NCBI RefSeq assembly: GCF_003937945.1
Contig: NZ_RSEC01000059.1
Coordinates: forward strand, 355,422-419,421
Reading direction: 5' to 3'
Source: Amycolatopsis eburnea
GTDB taxonomy: Bacteria; Actinomycetota; Actinomycetes; Mycobacteriales; Pseudonocardiaceae
Length of the DNA: 64,000 nucleotides
Below, in pieces: positions 48,135 to 57,437 of the stretch. The notes under the pieces are model-generated. The model was not told the origin of the DNA. It did no database searches and was given only the letters and a program-made list of their open reading frames with translations. Positions within the stretch are counted from its first letter, which is position 1. Every line of letters starts with the position of its first letter. The position numbers and the translations under genes were made by a program.

Positions 48135-49999
48135 CCGGCGCTTCCCTGTGGCCGTCCTACGCCGGACCCGCCGACCTGGCCGCGATCGAGGCCGTCCCGC
48201 TCGCCGAACGCGGCCTGCCCGAGTCGACCTACGCCCTGCTGCGGCGGGCCGCCGGGTGGTGGCCGGAGCACCCGGCGACCACCGTGCTGCCCGAGGCCGC
48301 GCGGTGGCGCGAGCCCGTCCGGCGCACGTTCGCCGAGCTGCTCGCCGAGGTGCACCGCTACGCGAACCTGCTGCGCGACCTCGGGGTCCGGCGGGGCGAC
48401 GCGGTCGCGTTGCTGTCACCCAACTGCGCCGACCTGGTTCCGGCGACCCTGGCCGCCCAGCTCGCCGGGATCGCGGCCCCGCTGAACGGCGGCCTGTCCC
48501 ACGACCACCTCGGCGAACTCCTCCGCCGGTCCGGCGCGCGCGTGCTGATCACCGCCGGGCCGGAACTCGCGCCGGAGGTCTGGGACACCGCCCGGACGCT
48601 GGCCGCCGAGCTGGACGTCGTCCTCGTGCTGCGCCCGACCGGCGCATCGCCCGCGGTGCCTGCCATCGAGGGCGTGCGCGTCGGCGACCTCGCCGAGCTG
48701 GCCTCCACAATGGACTCGTCCGGTTTCGCCGGTGAACCGCCGGTGGCGTCGGATCTGGCCGCGTTGTTCCACACCGGCGGCACCACCGGCGCCCCGAAGC
48801 TGGCCGCGCACACGCACGCCAACGAGGTCGCCGACGCGTGGATGATCGCGGCCAACTCGCTGCTCGACGTCGGCTCGGTCGTTTTCGCCGCGCTGCCGCT
48901 GTTCCACGTCAACGCGCTCGTCGTCACGCTGCTCGCGCCGCTGTTCAAGGGCCAGCACGCGGTGTGGGCGGGTCCGCTCGGCTACCGGGAACCCGCGCTG
49001 TACGGGGAGTTCTGGAAGATCGTCGAGCACCACCGGATCGCGGCGATGAGCGCGGTACCGACCGTGTACGCGGTGCTCGCACAGTGCCCGGTCGACGCCG
49101 ACATCGCCAGCCTGCGCTTCGCCATGGTCGGCGCTTCACCACTGCCCGCGGCCGTGCGCGAAGGCTTCCAGGCGCACACCGGCGTCACGCTGGTCGAGGG
49201 CTACGGGCTGACCGAGGCCACCTGCGCCAGCGCGCGCAGCTTTCCCGACATCGCGCGCCCGGGCACCGTCGGCCAGCGCCTGCCCTACCAGCGGATGAAG
49301 GTCGTCCACCCGGAAACGGGGGAGGAGCTGCCCGGCGGCGAGACCGGCGTCCTGGCCATCAGCGGTCCCACGGTGTTCCCGGGCTACGTCGTCGGCCGGG
49401 ACGAAGACGGATACCGCCTGGACGGCCTCGGCAAGCTCCGCGACGGCTGGCTGAACACCGGCGACCTGGCCCGGCTGGACGCCGACGGGTTCGTGCACCT
49501 GGCCGGCCGGGCCAAGGACCTCATCATCCGCGGCGGGCACAACATCGACCCGGCGCTGATCGAGGAAGCCCTGCTCGCCCACCCCGAGGTGACCGCGGCC
49601 GGCGCGGTCGGCCGTCCCGACGAGCATTCCGGCGAGGTCCCCGTCGCGTACGTGACCCTCGCGCCCGGGGCCACGGCAACCGAGGCCGACCTGCTCGCCT
49701 GGGCGGCCGACCGAGTGCCCGAGCGCGCCGCCGTGCCGAACGCCGTCACCGTGCTCGACGCGTTGCCCGTGACCGACGTCGGCAAGCCCTACAAGCTCGC
49801 GTTGCGTGCCGACGCGACCCGCCGCGCGATCGCCGAGGCCCTCGCCCCGTTCGACGCGGTGACGGTCGATGCGGTGATCGAGGACGGAACCGTGGTCGCC
49901 GCCGTCACCCTTCCGTCCGAAGTGGACGAACCGAAGGTCAGGGCGACCCTCGGCCGCTACGCCGTCCCCGCCCGCCTGACCTTCGGGGAAACCTCATGA
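48131..49999 (+). CDS. AMP-dependent acyl-CoA synthetase
   Basis: 622 residues from ATG 48131, coupled by ATGA. The AMP-binding motif is LFHTGGTTGAPKLAAHTH. Further motifs are GYGLTEATCAS, GWLNTGDLARLDADGFVHLAGR and the catalytic Lys context VTDVGKPYKL. It would form a CoA thioester from the aromatic acid or from a cleavage product. It is longer than the usual 500-550 residues, with about 50 extra residues at the N terminus. Confidence 0.87.
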   Translation: MTGASLWPSYAGPADLAAIEAVPLAERGLPESTYALLRRAAGWWPEHPATTVLPEAARWREPVRRTFAELLAEVHRYANLLRDLGVRRGDAVALLSPNCADLVPATLAAQLAGIAAPLNGGLSHDHLGELLRRSGARVLITAGPELAPEVWDTARTLAAELDVVLVLRPTGASPAVPAIEGVRVGDLAELASTMDSSGFAGEPPVASDLAALFHTGGTTGAPKLAAHTHANEVADAWMIAANSLLDVGSVVFAALPLFHVNALVVTLLAPLFKGQHAVWAGPLGYREPALYGEFWKIVEHHRIAAMSAVPTVYAVLAQCPVDADIASLRFAMVGASPLPAAVREGFQAHTGVTLVEGYGLTEATCASARSFPDIARPGTVGQRLPYQRMKVVHPETGEELPGGETGVLAISGPTVFPGYVVGRDEDGYRLDGLGKLRDGWLNTGDLARLDADGFVHLAGRAKDLIIRGGHNIDPALIEEALLAHPEVTAAGAVGRPDEHSGEVPVAYVTLAPGATATEADLLAWAADRVPERAAVPNAVTVLDALPVTDVGKPYKLALRADATRRAIAEALAPFDAVTVDAVIEDGTVVAAVTLPSEVDEPKVRATLGRYAVPARLTFGETS

Positions 50000-50337
50000 T
50001 CGCGTTGTCCGTCCTCGTGGCGGCCGTCTTTTTCCTCTTCGGCGCGGCCAAGCTGTTCGCGCTCGCGCCGATGCGGGAACGCGCCACGCACGCCGGGTTC
50101 TCCGTCGGCGCCTACCGCGGCATCGGCGCGCTGGAGATCGCCGGGGCCGCCGGGCTCCTGCTCGGCTTGACCGTGCCGGTGCTCGGCGCCCTGGCCGGGG
50201 TCGGCCTGCTGCTCCTGCTCGCGGGCGCCCTCGTCACGCACGTGCGCAACCACGACCGCGGCCGCGACCTCGTGCCGGCGCTGGTCTGCGCGGTGCTCGT
50301 CGCCGGCTACCTCGTGGCACTGGGGGTGTCGCCGTGA
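49996..50337 (+). CDS. DoxX-like small membrane protein
   Basis: 113 residues with four hydrophobic segments (LSVLVAAVFFLFGAAKLFAL, ALEIAGAAGLLLGLTV, ALAGVGLLLLLAGALV, LVPALVCAVLVAGYLVAL), typical of the DoxX/DUF4260 group. It is coupled to both neighbours (ATGA upstream, GTGA downstream). DoxX-type proteins often accompany oxygenases; a role in membrane electron flow or quinone handling is only a suggestion. Confidence 0.75.
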   Translation: MIALSVLVAAVFFLFGAAKLFALAPMRERATHAGFSVGAYRGIGALEIAGAAGLLLGLTVPVLGALAGVGLLLLLAGALVTHVRNHDRGRDLVPALVCAVLVAGYLVALGVSP

Positions 50338-51782
50338 GGGTGCCCGTCGTCATCGTCGGGGCGGGCCCGGCCGGACTGACCGCCGCGGCGCTGCTCGGCC
50401 GGTACGGCGTCGAGTGCCTGGTGCTGGAGCGGTGGGAGTCGGTCTACCCGCAGCCCCGCGCGGTCCACCTGGACGACGAGGTGCACCGCATCCTCGGCCG
50501 GCTCGGGCTGGCCGGGGAGTTCGCCGCCATCTCCCGGCCCTGCCACGGGCTGCGGCTGCTCGACCCGGACCTGCGGGTGCTGGCGGAGTTCCGCCGTTCG
50601 CCCGGCAGCGGCCGGCACGGCTACCCCGAGGCGAACATGTTCGACCAACCCGACCTGGAACGCCTGCTCCGCACCCACCTGGCGACGGTCGACTCGGTCA
50701 CCCTGCGCGGAAACACCGAGGTCACCGGGATCCGGCAGGACGGCACCGGCGTGCGCGTCGAGGTGGCCGACCGCGGCACCGGCGCGCGCGAAATGATCCA
50801 CGCGGACTACGTCCTGGGCTGCGACGGCGCCAACAGCCTCACCCGGACGGCGATCGGTGCGACGATGGCGGACCTGAAGTTCGACCAGCGCTGGCTCGTC
50901 GTGGACGTGGCGACCACCGCCGACCTCGGTCAGTGGGAAGGTGTGCACCAGGTCTGCGACCCGCGCCGCGCCGCGACCTACATGCGCATCGGGGAAACCC
51001 GCTACCGCTGGGAATTCCGGCTGCTGCCGGGCGAGACCGCCGACGACTTCGGTCACCTCGACCGGCTGCGCCCGCTGCTCACGCCGTGGACCGGGGAGAG
51101 CGACCTGGAGATCGTCCGCGTCGCCGAGTACACCTTCCGCGCGCAGCTCGCGGACCGGTGGCGCGACCGCCGGGTGTTCCTGCTCGGCGACGCCGCCCAC
51201 CTGACCCCGCCGTTCATCGGCCAGGGCATGGGCGCCGGGCTGCGTGACGCGCTGAACCTGGCCTGGAAGCTCGCGGGTGTCCTCGACGGGAGCCTGCCCG
51301 AGACCGTGCTCGACACCTACGAGGCGGAACGCAAGCCGCACGCCCGCGCGATGATCCGGCGGGCGGTGCTGGTCGGCAAGGCCATGACCGAAGGCGGCCG
51401 GTGGGGCGACCTCGTCCGCCGGGTGGTCGCACCGCGCCTGAACGGCCACGTCCTCGACAGCGCGACGCCGCCGCTGCACCGCACGGACCTGGTCGTGCGG
51501 CCTCGTTTCGGGCGGTCGTTGGCGGGACGGCTGTGCCCCAACGCCCTTCTCGACGACGGAACCCGTTTCGACGACGTCGCCGCCGGGCGCTTCGCCGTCG
51601 TCACCACGAGCACGCCGTCGGAGACCGAGCGGGCCGCCATCCGGGAATCCGGCGCGGTTCTCGTCCCCACCCGGCGTTCCGGCGAGCTGCGCCGCTGGCT
51701 GCGCACCGGCGCGGCCGTCGTCCGTCCGGACGGCACGGTGCTGAGCGTCGGTAACAGCCTTTCCCGGTGCCGGTATCCCTAG
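50334..51782 (+). CDS. FAD-dependent aromatic monooxygenase (MhpA/PheA type)
   Basis: 482 residues from GTG 50334. The three flavoprotein hydroxylase motifs are present: VVIVGAGPAGLTAAALL near the N terminus, the DG motif LGCDGANSLTRTAIG, and LLGDAAHLTPPFIGQGMGAG for the ribityl region. A thioredoxin-like C-terminal domain follows, as in MhpA. It should hydroxylate a phenolic acid, such as a 3-hydroxyphenylpropionate-like compound, to a catechol for the operon's dioxygenase. The exact substrate is not predictable. Confidence 0.87.
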   Translation: MRVPVVIVGAGPAGLTAAALLGRYGVECLVLERWESVYPQPRAVHLDDEVHRILGRLGLAGEFAAISRPCHGLRLLDPDLRVLAEFRRSPGSGRHGYPEANMFDQPDLERLLRTHLATVDSVTLRGNTEVTGIRQDGTGVRVEVADRGTGAREMIHADYVLGCDGANSLTRTAIGATMADLKFDQRWLVVDVATTADLGQWEGVHQVCDPRRAATYMRIGETRYRWEFRLLPGETADDFGHLDRLRPLLTPWTGESDLEIVRVAEYTFRAQLADRWRDRRVFLLGDAAHLTPPFIGQGMGAGLRDALNLAWKLAGVLDGSLPETVLDTYEAERKPHARAMIRRAVLVGKAMTEGGRWGDLVRRVVAPRLNGHVLDSATPPLHRTDLVVRPRFGRSLAGRLCPNALLDDGTRFDDVAAGRFAVVTTSTPSETERAAIRESGAVLVPTRRSGELRRWLRTGAAVVRPDGTVLSVGNSLSRCRYP

Positions 51783-52993
51783 TACGCGCCGCCGCTCTCC
51801 GAATCGAGCAGCTGGCGGTCGGAGGACTGGAAGATCAGCACGTTGTTGATGTTCACCGTCCACTCGTTGACGAACCGTTCCGGGTGGAAGTAGGTCAGGC
51901 GGGTCTCCTGCATCCTCGCGGCGAGCATGTCGCTGGCCACGCCGGTGAACGCCGGCTGGCCGGGCAGCACTTCGCGCAGTACCTCGTCGGCCAGGACGAG
52001 CCCGGGCCGCAACGACACGATCAGCGCGGGGGAGACGGGGAAGTCCGACCGGACGACCACTTCCACTTCGAATCCGGGCGGCCGGGGCGGCGCGCCGTAC
52101 TCCGACGGCCAGGGCTGCGCCTGTCCGAGCTTGGCGGCGACCACCGCGGCCGCGGTATCGGGCGGGGTCGGTGACGGGCGGCCCGGAACCGGCTTGACGT
52201 CGCCGAAAGCGACCGTCAGCGGGCCGAACCGCAGCGGTCCGGGCGCGGTCGGGCGGACGACCACCTGTGCGGTCGTGGTCAGCCGCTCGTCGTCGTCATA
52301 CCCCGGCGGCAGGAGCAGGTCCACGTCGGTTTCCGGCCCGAGGTCCTGACCCAGCCCGCGCGCGAGGGCCTCGGATTCGGCGAGGAGGTTGAGGGAAAGG
52401 TCCACCACGTCGTCGACCGCGTCGACGAGGTCGCTGCCCAGCTCGTCGATCCGCTCCTCACGACGGCCCCGCAGGCCCAGCCGGCTCGAGCGGGGGAGCT
52501 GGTCGCGGGCCTTCTCGTAGGCTTTGGGGCCGAACAGCGGCAGCGCCTCGGTCAGCGCCCGGAACGCCGCTTCGTTCAAGGTGTTCAGCGCGGCGGGCAC
52601 GGCGTCGGGACGCCCGGCGGAGAGGGAGCACAGCGCCACGTACCGCTCGGCCACCGCGATCTGCAGCGGGGACTTGGCCGACGCGGCCGCGGCGGCTTCG
52701 CGGAACAAGTCCCGCGCGCGGGACAGCTCGGCGGCCCGCGAGTTCGGCTCGGGCGCGGTGCTCGCGTCGCGCAGGGCCCGCTGGCCGGCGCCCAGCGCGA
52801 TCGTGTACCGCTGGTCCAGCAGCTCGTCGAGCTGACGGCCGATGCCGTTCAGCTGCTCGCTCAGGCGATCTTCGCTGGCCACCAGTTCGCCCAGCAGCTC
52901 CGAGGCCAGCCCGCTGAGCTCGTCGTTGCCGGTGAGCGCCCGGATCAGCTGGGAGGCGCCGTACTTCGCGGCGATCGTGGCGATGGCGGTCAT
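51779..52993 (-). CDS. Unknown 404-residue cytoplasmic protein, helical N-terminal half
   Basis: The start is ATG 52993 after GTGGAGCCC. The first 110 residues are strongly helical with coiled-coil character (ASELLGELVASEDRLSEQLN, IGRQLDELLDQRY), followed by a TPR-like helical stretch. The C-terminal 150 residues are beta-rich (TAQVVVRPTAPGPLRFGPLT, VNEWTVNINNVLIFQ). No signal peptide or known catalytic motif is seen, and I do not recognise the family. It overlaps the monooxygenase gene tail-to-tail by four bases. Confidence 0.6.
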   Translation of the reverse strand: MTAIATIAAKYGASQLIRALTGNDELSGLASELLGELVASEDRLSEQLNGIGRQLDELLDQRYTIALGAGQRALRDASTAPEPNSRAAELSRARDLFREAAAAASAKSPLQIAVAERYVALCSLSAGRPDAVPAALNTLNEAAFRALTEALPLFGPKAYEKARDQLPRSSRLGLRGRREERIDELGSDLVDAVDDVVDLSLNLLAESEALARGLGQDLGPETDVDLLLPPGYDDDERLTTTAQVVVRPTAPGPLRFGPLTVAFGDVKPVPGRPSPTPPDTAAAVVAAKLGQAQPWPSEYGAPPRPPGFEVEVVVRSDFPVSPALIVSLRPGLVLADEVLREVLPGQPAFTGVASDMLAARMQETRLTYFHPERFVNEWTVNINNVLIFQSSDRQLLDSESGGAY

Positions 52994-53086
52994 GGGCTCC
53001 ACGTGTCTCACCCTAGAGGGCCGAGCCACCCGGAGCGGCGATCCGGTCGTCCAGTGCACAGGTGAGCGGTGGCGGGGCGCGGGAGA

Positions 53087-54142
53087 TCAGCCCTTGGCCA
53101 GCACCTCGAGCAGTGCCGCCGAGAACTCCTTCGGCTTCTCGAGGTGCGGGCTGTGCCCGGCGTCGGCGATGACCACCTCGCGGTAGTCGCCGCCCGCTGC
53201 GGCGTAGCGGTCGAGGACCGCTCTGGTCTGGGTGACCATCGGCTGCGCGGGGTGGGTGGCTTCACCCGGCCAGCCGGGCACCGCGCCGAGCCGGCCGAGG
53301 TGGGCGAGGTCGAACATGGAGGTGTCGGACACGATCTGGTCGTCCGCGCCCCGCACCCAGAGGATCGGGGGCTTGCGCTCGAGCGCGTCGAGGTCGTCGA
53401 GGCGGAAGTGGCCGGGCGCCATGGTGTTGAGCACGCCACGGGTGCCCGGTGCGACGCCCGGCCACGCGTCGGTCGGGGTGAGGTCGCCGGGGTAGTGGTC
53501 GTCGCCGACCCGGGTGGTGAGCATCGACTCGACGAGGTCGTCGAGGCGGGCGGGGTGGAACGGCGGCTTGACGTAGAAGGCCAGCAGCACTTGTCGCGGG
53601 GAGAACGGCGACTCGTCCGAGGTGTCGCCGTCCTTGAGCCGGGCGACGAAGTCCGGGTTGGCGCCCCCGCCGCCCGAGCCAGCACCCACGGCGTCGACCG
53701 GCTCGCCGTCCGCGCCCTTGGTGCCGCCGAAGCCGTAGGGCGAGACCGGGTTGACCAGCGTGACGGTGCGCGCGAGCGCGGGGTGCTCGCGCAGCAGCCG
53801 CAGCACCACGCCGCCGCCCATGCTCCAGCCGACCAGGTGCGCGGCGCCGACGCCCAGCGCGCCCAGCGTGGCGACCACGTCGTCGGCGTAGTCGCCCACC
53901 CCCCGCGTCGCGTCCACCGGCAACGGGTCGGTGCCGCCGAACCCGCGCAGGTCCACCGCGATCGGGCGGTACCGCGGCGGCAGGTCGAGCATGGACTCCT
54001 GCCAGAAGGCGGAGGACGACACGTTGCCGTGGACGAACACGACCGGCTCGCCGTGCTCGCGGCCGGCCACCTCCAGCACGTGCACGGTCAGCCGGTCGGT
54101 CGGCACCTTCGCCGAAGTGATCCCGTCGAGGAGTGTGGTCAC
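53087..54142 (-). CDS. Alpha/beta hydrolase
   Basis: 351 residues from GTG 54142, with AAAGGGA upstream. VVFVHGNVSSSAFW gives the oxyanion loop, LVGWSMGGGVVLRLL the Ser nucleophile, and IADAGHSPHLEKP the His; ILWVRGADDQIV offers the acid. A glycine- and Ser-rich insertion (AVGAGSGGGGANPD) lies in the cap region. It is probably an intracellular esterase or C-C hydrolase. It follows the secreted lipase gene by 11 bases, so the two are cotranscribed. Confidence 0.82.
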   Translation of the reverse strand: MTTLLDGITSAKVPTDRLTVHVLEVAGREHGEPVVFVHGNVSSSAFWQESMLDLPPRYRPIAVDLRGFGGTDPLPVDATRGVGDYADDVVATLGALGVGAAHLVGWSMGGGVVLRLLREHPALARTVTLVNPVSPYGFGGTKGADGEPVDAVGAGSGGGGANPDFVARLKDGDTSDESPFSPRQVLLAFYVKPPFHPARLDDLVESMLTTRVGDDHYPGDLTPTDAWPGVAPGTRGVLNTMAPGHFRLDDLDALERKPPILWVRGADDQIVSDTSMFDLAHLGRLGAVPGWPGEATHPAQPMVTQTRAVLDRYAAAGGDYREVVIADAGHSPHLEKPKEFSAALLEVLAKG

Positions 54143-54153
54143 CGTCGTCCCTT

Positions 54154-55413
54154 TCACGCCAGCCAGCTCGTCACCTGGGACATCGACGCCGACGCCCAGC
54201 CGAGCTGCAAGTGGTTCACCGAAGCGACCAGCGCCGTCGCGGCGAGGTGGCCGATGCCCGTGCTGTCCAACGCGCTGGCCACGAACACGATGCCGTCGCT
54301 CGGGCCGCGGTTCTCGTTGAACACGCCGACGATGCTGGGCGAGCCGCCGGCCAGCAGGTACACCGAGACGCTCGCCGGGGTGCCGGCGGACTGGAGGGTG
54401 GAGATCATCGACCCGGCGTCGATCGCGGCCTGGATGCCCGTCCCGTCGGTGTAGAAGCCCTGGCCGCCGTAGTAGGTCGTGTACCAGTCCTGCTGCGAGC
54501 CGTCCACGCCGAACGCGCTGTCGAAGCGGGCCAGCATCTGCCGCTGCCCGGGGTAGGTGTCCCAGCCGGCGGTGGGCGTGATCGACAGTTCCGGGTGGTA
54601 GGTGTACGCGCCGTAGCAGGTCATCCTGGTGTGCGGGCTCGGCGCGTTGATGCCGACGCCGCACTCCGGCCAGATCGACAGGTCGTGCGCGAAGCCGTGC
54701 GCGAACGGGTAGTCGTAGCCACCGTTCGGCCCGCCGAGGGTGATCAGCTTGCGCACGTCGCCGGCGTAGGCCCGTCCCCACGGCGGCTTCACCGAGGACA
54801 CGTACATCCGGGTGGACAGCTCGCCCTTGCTCCAGCCGACCAGATCGACCTGGCTCACCCCGAGCCGTGACTTGATCAGCGCGATCGCGTCCCCGACCTG
54901 CTGCGCCTGCTGGCGGTTCTCGCCCTGCTTGTGCGCGAAACCGATGGCGAACACCCGGTACCCGCGCGAGCTGAGGTACTGCATCAGGCCGGTCGACGGG
55001 CACGTCGCCGAACCGCACCCGAAGCCGCCGGACTCGTTCGGATTGGCCCACGCCCGGTCGGGGTTGTCGTTGGCACCGTGGACCAGCAGCACCGGCGTGG
55101 CCTTCGCGCCGGTCGACCAGCCGGGCGCGGAGTACAGCAGGAACCGCGACGAGGACGGCCGCGCCACCCCGCCGAAGAAGGTCAGCCGCTGCCCGTCCTG
55201 GTTGCCCCGCCCGTCCGGCGGGTACTGCTCGTCGGCGAAACCCGGTGTGGTGTCGCGGTAGCGCTCCACCTTGTCCCACCCGTTGGCGACGGTGCTGAAC
55301 GTCGCCTCGTTGGTCAGGTAGGCGGGAGCGGCCGAGGCAACGGGCAGAGCCGGCGCCGCGACCTGCAGACCGACGACGACGGCGGCAGCGGCCACCAGGC
55401 TGAGCAGGCGCAC
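54154..55413 (-). CDS. Secreted lipase-like alpha/beta hydrolase
   Basis: 419 residues from GTG 55413, with GGAG upstream. The signal peptide ends near residue 28 (LPVASA). VLLVHGANDNPDRAW marks the oxyanion region. The nucleophile elbow is LVGWSKGELSTRMY, a GxSxG form close to class 2 lipases (LipA/EstA) and polyhydroxyalkanoate-depolymerase-like enzymes. Several Cys pairs (FGCGSATCP) suggest disulfides. It is predicted to act outside the cell on lipids or polyesters and is cotranscribed with the intracellular hydrolase downstream. Confidence 0.78.
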   Translation of the reverse strand: MRLLSLVAAAAVVVGLQVAAPALPVASAAPAYLTNEATFSTVANGWDKVERYRDTTPGFADEQYPPDGRGNQDGQRLTFFGGVARPSSSRFLLYSAPGWSTGAKATPVLLVHGANDNPDRAWANPNESGGFGCGSATCPSTGLMQYLSSRGYRVFAIGFAHKQGENRQQAQQVGDAIALIKSRLGVSQVDLVGWSKGELSTRMYVSSVKPPWGRAYAGDVRKLITLGGPNGGYDYPFAHGFAHDLSIWPECGVGINAPSPHTRMTCYGAYTYHPELSITPTAGWDTYPGQRQMLARFDSAFGVDGSQQDWYTTYYGGQGFYTDGTGIQAAIDAGSMISTLQSAGTPASVSVYLLAGGSPSIVGVFNENRGPSDGIVFVASALDSTGIGHLAATALVASVNHLQLGWASASMSQVTSWLA

Positions 55414-55543
55414 GACGGGCTCCTCACGACACCGGGAGAACTCCGCAACTATCGGCCACCGGGCGAGCCGGGGGCAATGTGCGCCGGCCACGTCCCGCGC
55501 GCGTCGGACATGGTCGTGGGCACCACATCGAGAGGCGGGTCGC

Positions 55544-56590
55544 TCAGCCGAGCCGGGCCATGCCCATCACGGCGTGACCGGGGATCCCGGCGATCGCGAA
55601 CTTGCCCGGACGCGGCGCGCCGGCGATCCACAGCTGTCCCGTCCCGGTTGTCGCGAGGGCGAACGCCACGGCCACGTTCCGCATCCGGAACCCGATCGTG
55701 CGGCCGTCGGGCAGCACCGCCCGGCCCTGGATGCGGACGAGGCCGTACCGGTTGATGCCGATCGGCCGGTCGACGACGACGGTCAGCTCGGTCCAGGAGC
55801 CGGCCGGGACCGGAGCGCGGAACTGGATCGCGCGGCCCGCCACGACCAGCGCGAAGAGCCCGATGAACCCGGCGAGGAAAACCGCCCCGCCCTTGGCCGC
55901 CACCAGGGCCCGCTCGTCCGGCAGGTCGGCCGCCGCCCACGCGGCGAGGGCGGCGGTGACGCCGTACACCGCCGCCGAGTACCACATCAGGTGCGCGATG
56001 TGGCGGCGGTAGGCCGTGAGCACCGGGTCGTGCCGCGGCGGGGTCGGCACCCGGGATTCGGCGGGCAGCGGACGCGCGCCGGGCAGCGGGTGGTCGGCGA
56101 TGCGCGCCGCACCGAGGACGCCGGTCCCCGGCAGCATGACCATCGCCCGGTCACCGAGGCGCAGCAGCCAAAGCCGGCGTTCCCCGGCCAGCTGCACCCG
56201 CAGCGGCGCGGGCAGCTTGGCGTGCAGCCAGCGGCCGTCGGGCAGCCGCACGCCGACTCGGCGCCCGGCGACGAGCAGCTCGTCCGGGACAACCGGTTCG
56301 AACCGGGCCCGCAGGAACGGCACGGCCCGCCGAAGCGTCGTCAGGACGGCGACGGTCGTGAACAGGAGAACGCCGAAGAACACGACGAGGAAGAGCGGAG
56401 CGGCGATCCCGAACCGGCCGAAGAGCAGCGCCACCCCGCCGACGACGAACGGCAGCGGAAGAACGACGTGAGCGGCCGCCCGGCGGCGTGCGGCTGCGTG
56501 GAGTTCGCCGAAGACGGGTAGTGCGCCCGCTGGCAGGGCGGGATCGGGCTCCCAGAGCCGGACGCGATCGGATTGCCGGCTGACGTTCAC
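55544..56590 (-). CDS. Membrane protein with four predicted helices, unknown family
   Basis: 348 residues if GTG 56590 is the start; longer readings to the left are Arg/Pro-rich and less plausible. Two helices (VVLPLPFVVGGVALLFG, APLFLVVFFGVLLFTTVAVL) precede a cytoplasmic beta-rich segment (RVGVRLPDGRWLHAKLPAP). Two more follow (AVYGVTAALAAWAAA, AAKGGAVFLAGFIGLFALVV) with another beta-rich segment at the C terminus. The two halves look like a duplicated unit. No function can be assigned. It is divergent from a DUF4328 gene. Confidence 0.6.
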   Translation of the reverse strand: MNVSRQSDRVRLWEPDPALPAGALPVFGELHAAARRRAAAHVVLPLPFVVGGVALLFGRFGIAAPLFLVVFFGVLLFTTVAVLTTLRRAVPFLRARFEPVVPDELLVAGRRVGVRLPDGRWLHAKLPAPLRVQLAGERRLWLLRLGDRAMVMLPGTGVLGAARIADHPLPGARPLPAESRVPTPPRHDPVLTAYRRHIAHLMWYSAAVYGVTAALAAWAAADLPDERALVAAKGGAVFLAGFIGLFALVVAGRAIQFRAPVPAGSWTELTVVVDRPIGINRYGLVRIQGRAVLPDGRTIGFRMRNVAVAFALATTGTGQLWIAGAPRPGKFAIAGIPGHAVMGMARLG

Positions 56591-56756
56591 CGCCGCGCCC
56601 TGCCGATTTCCGTTGCCCGGCCGAGGATCGGGCCGGGAACTCGACGTTCGGTGGCGGGCATGGTGCTCCTCTCGCGCCAAGACGTGGTACATGATGCAAC
56701 ACGGGGACCGCGACGCCGCCACCGCATCACGATTCGGGGCACGGCAAGAAGTTCGC

Positions 56757-56785
56757 TTGACACGCGGGGCCGCACTTGCTTTTGT
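56757..56785 (+). promoter_or_regulatory. Candidate promoter of the DUF4328 gene
   Basis: A consensus -35, TTGACA (56757-56762), is followed after 17 bases by TTTTGT (56780-56785), a weak -10. The coding start is 31 bases further on. Confidence 0.45.
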
Positions 56786-56816
56786 TCGTGCTTCACGCAC
56801 TGGACTGGGGGGGCCG

Positions 56817-57437
56817 ATGCAGCCACAATTCTCCGCGCCTGTTCCGCAGAGACCGATGCCGCGGGTTCGGCCGCTCGCCGCGTGGCAGAGCGCGTCCGCG
56901 ATCCTGATCACCGTGACCACCGCGGTCGGCGTCGCGGACGTCGCCGGCGAGTGGGGTGCCTTCCCCGTTTCCGCCGGGCTGGCCTGGACCTACCTGGGGA
57001 TCCAGGTCGTCACCGGCATCGTCTTCGTGCGGTGGCTGTGGCTCGCCCGCGCCAACGCCGAGGTGATCGAACCCGCCCCGCACCGGCACTCGCGCGTCTG
57101 GGTGGTGCTCGGCTGGATCGTGCCGATCGTGAGCTTCTGGTTCCCGCAGATGGTCGTCCGGGACGTCTGGAACGCCAGCAACCCCCAGCGCCCGCGCGGG
57201 ACGGGCCTGCTGTACCCGGCACCCGGCGGCGAGCTGATCTCCTGGTGGTGGGCCGCCTACCTCACGGACCAGGTGCTCTCCACGATCGGCGGCCGCCTCA
57301 CCGGCGACACGGTGACCGCGCGCGACGTCGACACCGTGGCGGCCGCCGCCACGGTCGCGTCCGCCGCGCTCGTCATCGTGATCAGCGCCCGGATCACCGC
57401 CTGGCAGGCGAACCCGGGAGTTCCGCATCAGGCGTAG
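56817..57437 (+). CDS. DUF4328 membrane protein
   Basis: 206 residues from ATG 56817. About five hydrophobic segments are present. The family pattern is ARANAEVIEPAPHRHSRVWVVLGWIVPIVSFWFPQMVVRDVW, which spans the third helix (shown here as ARANAEVIEPAPH and WFPQMVVRDVW). DUF4328 proteins are common in actinobacteria, often beside sigma or serine/threonine-kinase genes, and have no known function. Its last ten bases overlap the convergent AhpD-like gene. Confidence 0.75.
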   Translation: MQPQFSAPVPQRPMPRVRPLAAWQSASAILITVTTAVGVADVAGEWGAFPVSAGLAWTYLGIQVVTGIVFVRWLWLARANAEVIEPAPHRHSRVWVVLGWIVPIVSFWFPQMVVRDVWNASNPQRPRGTGLLYPAPGGELISWWWAAYLTDQVLSTIGGRLTGDTVTARDVDTVAAAATVASAALVIVISARITAWQANPGVPHQA

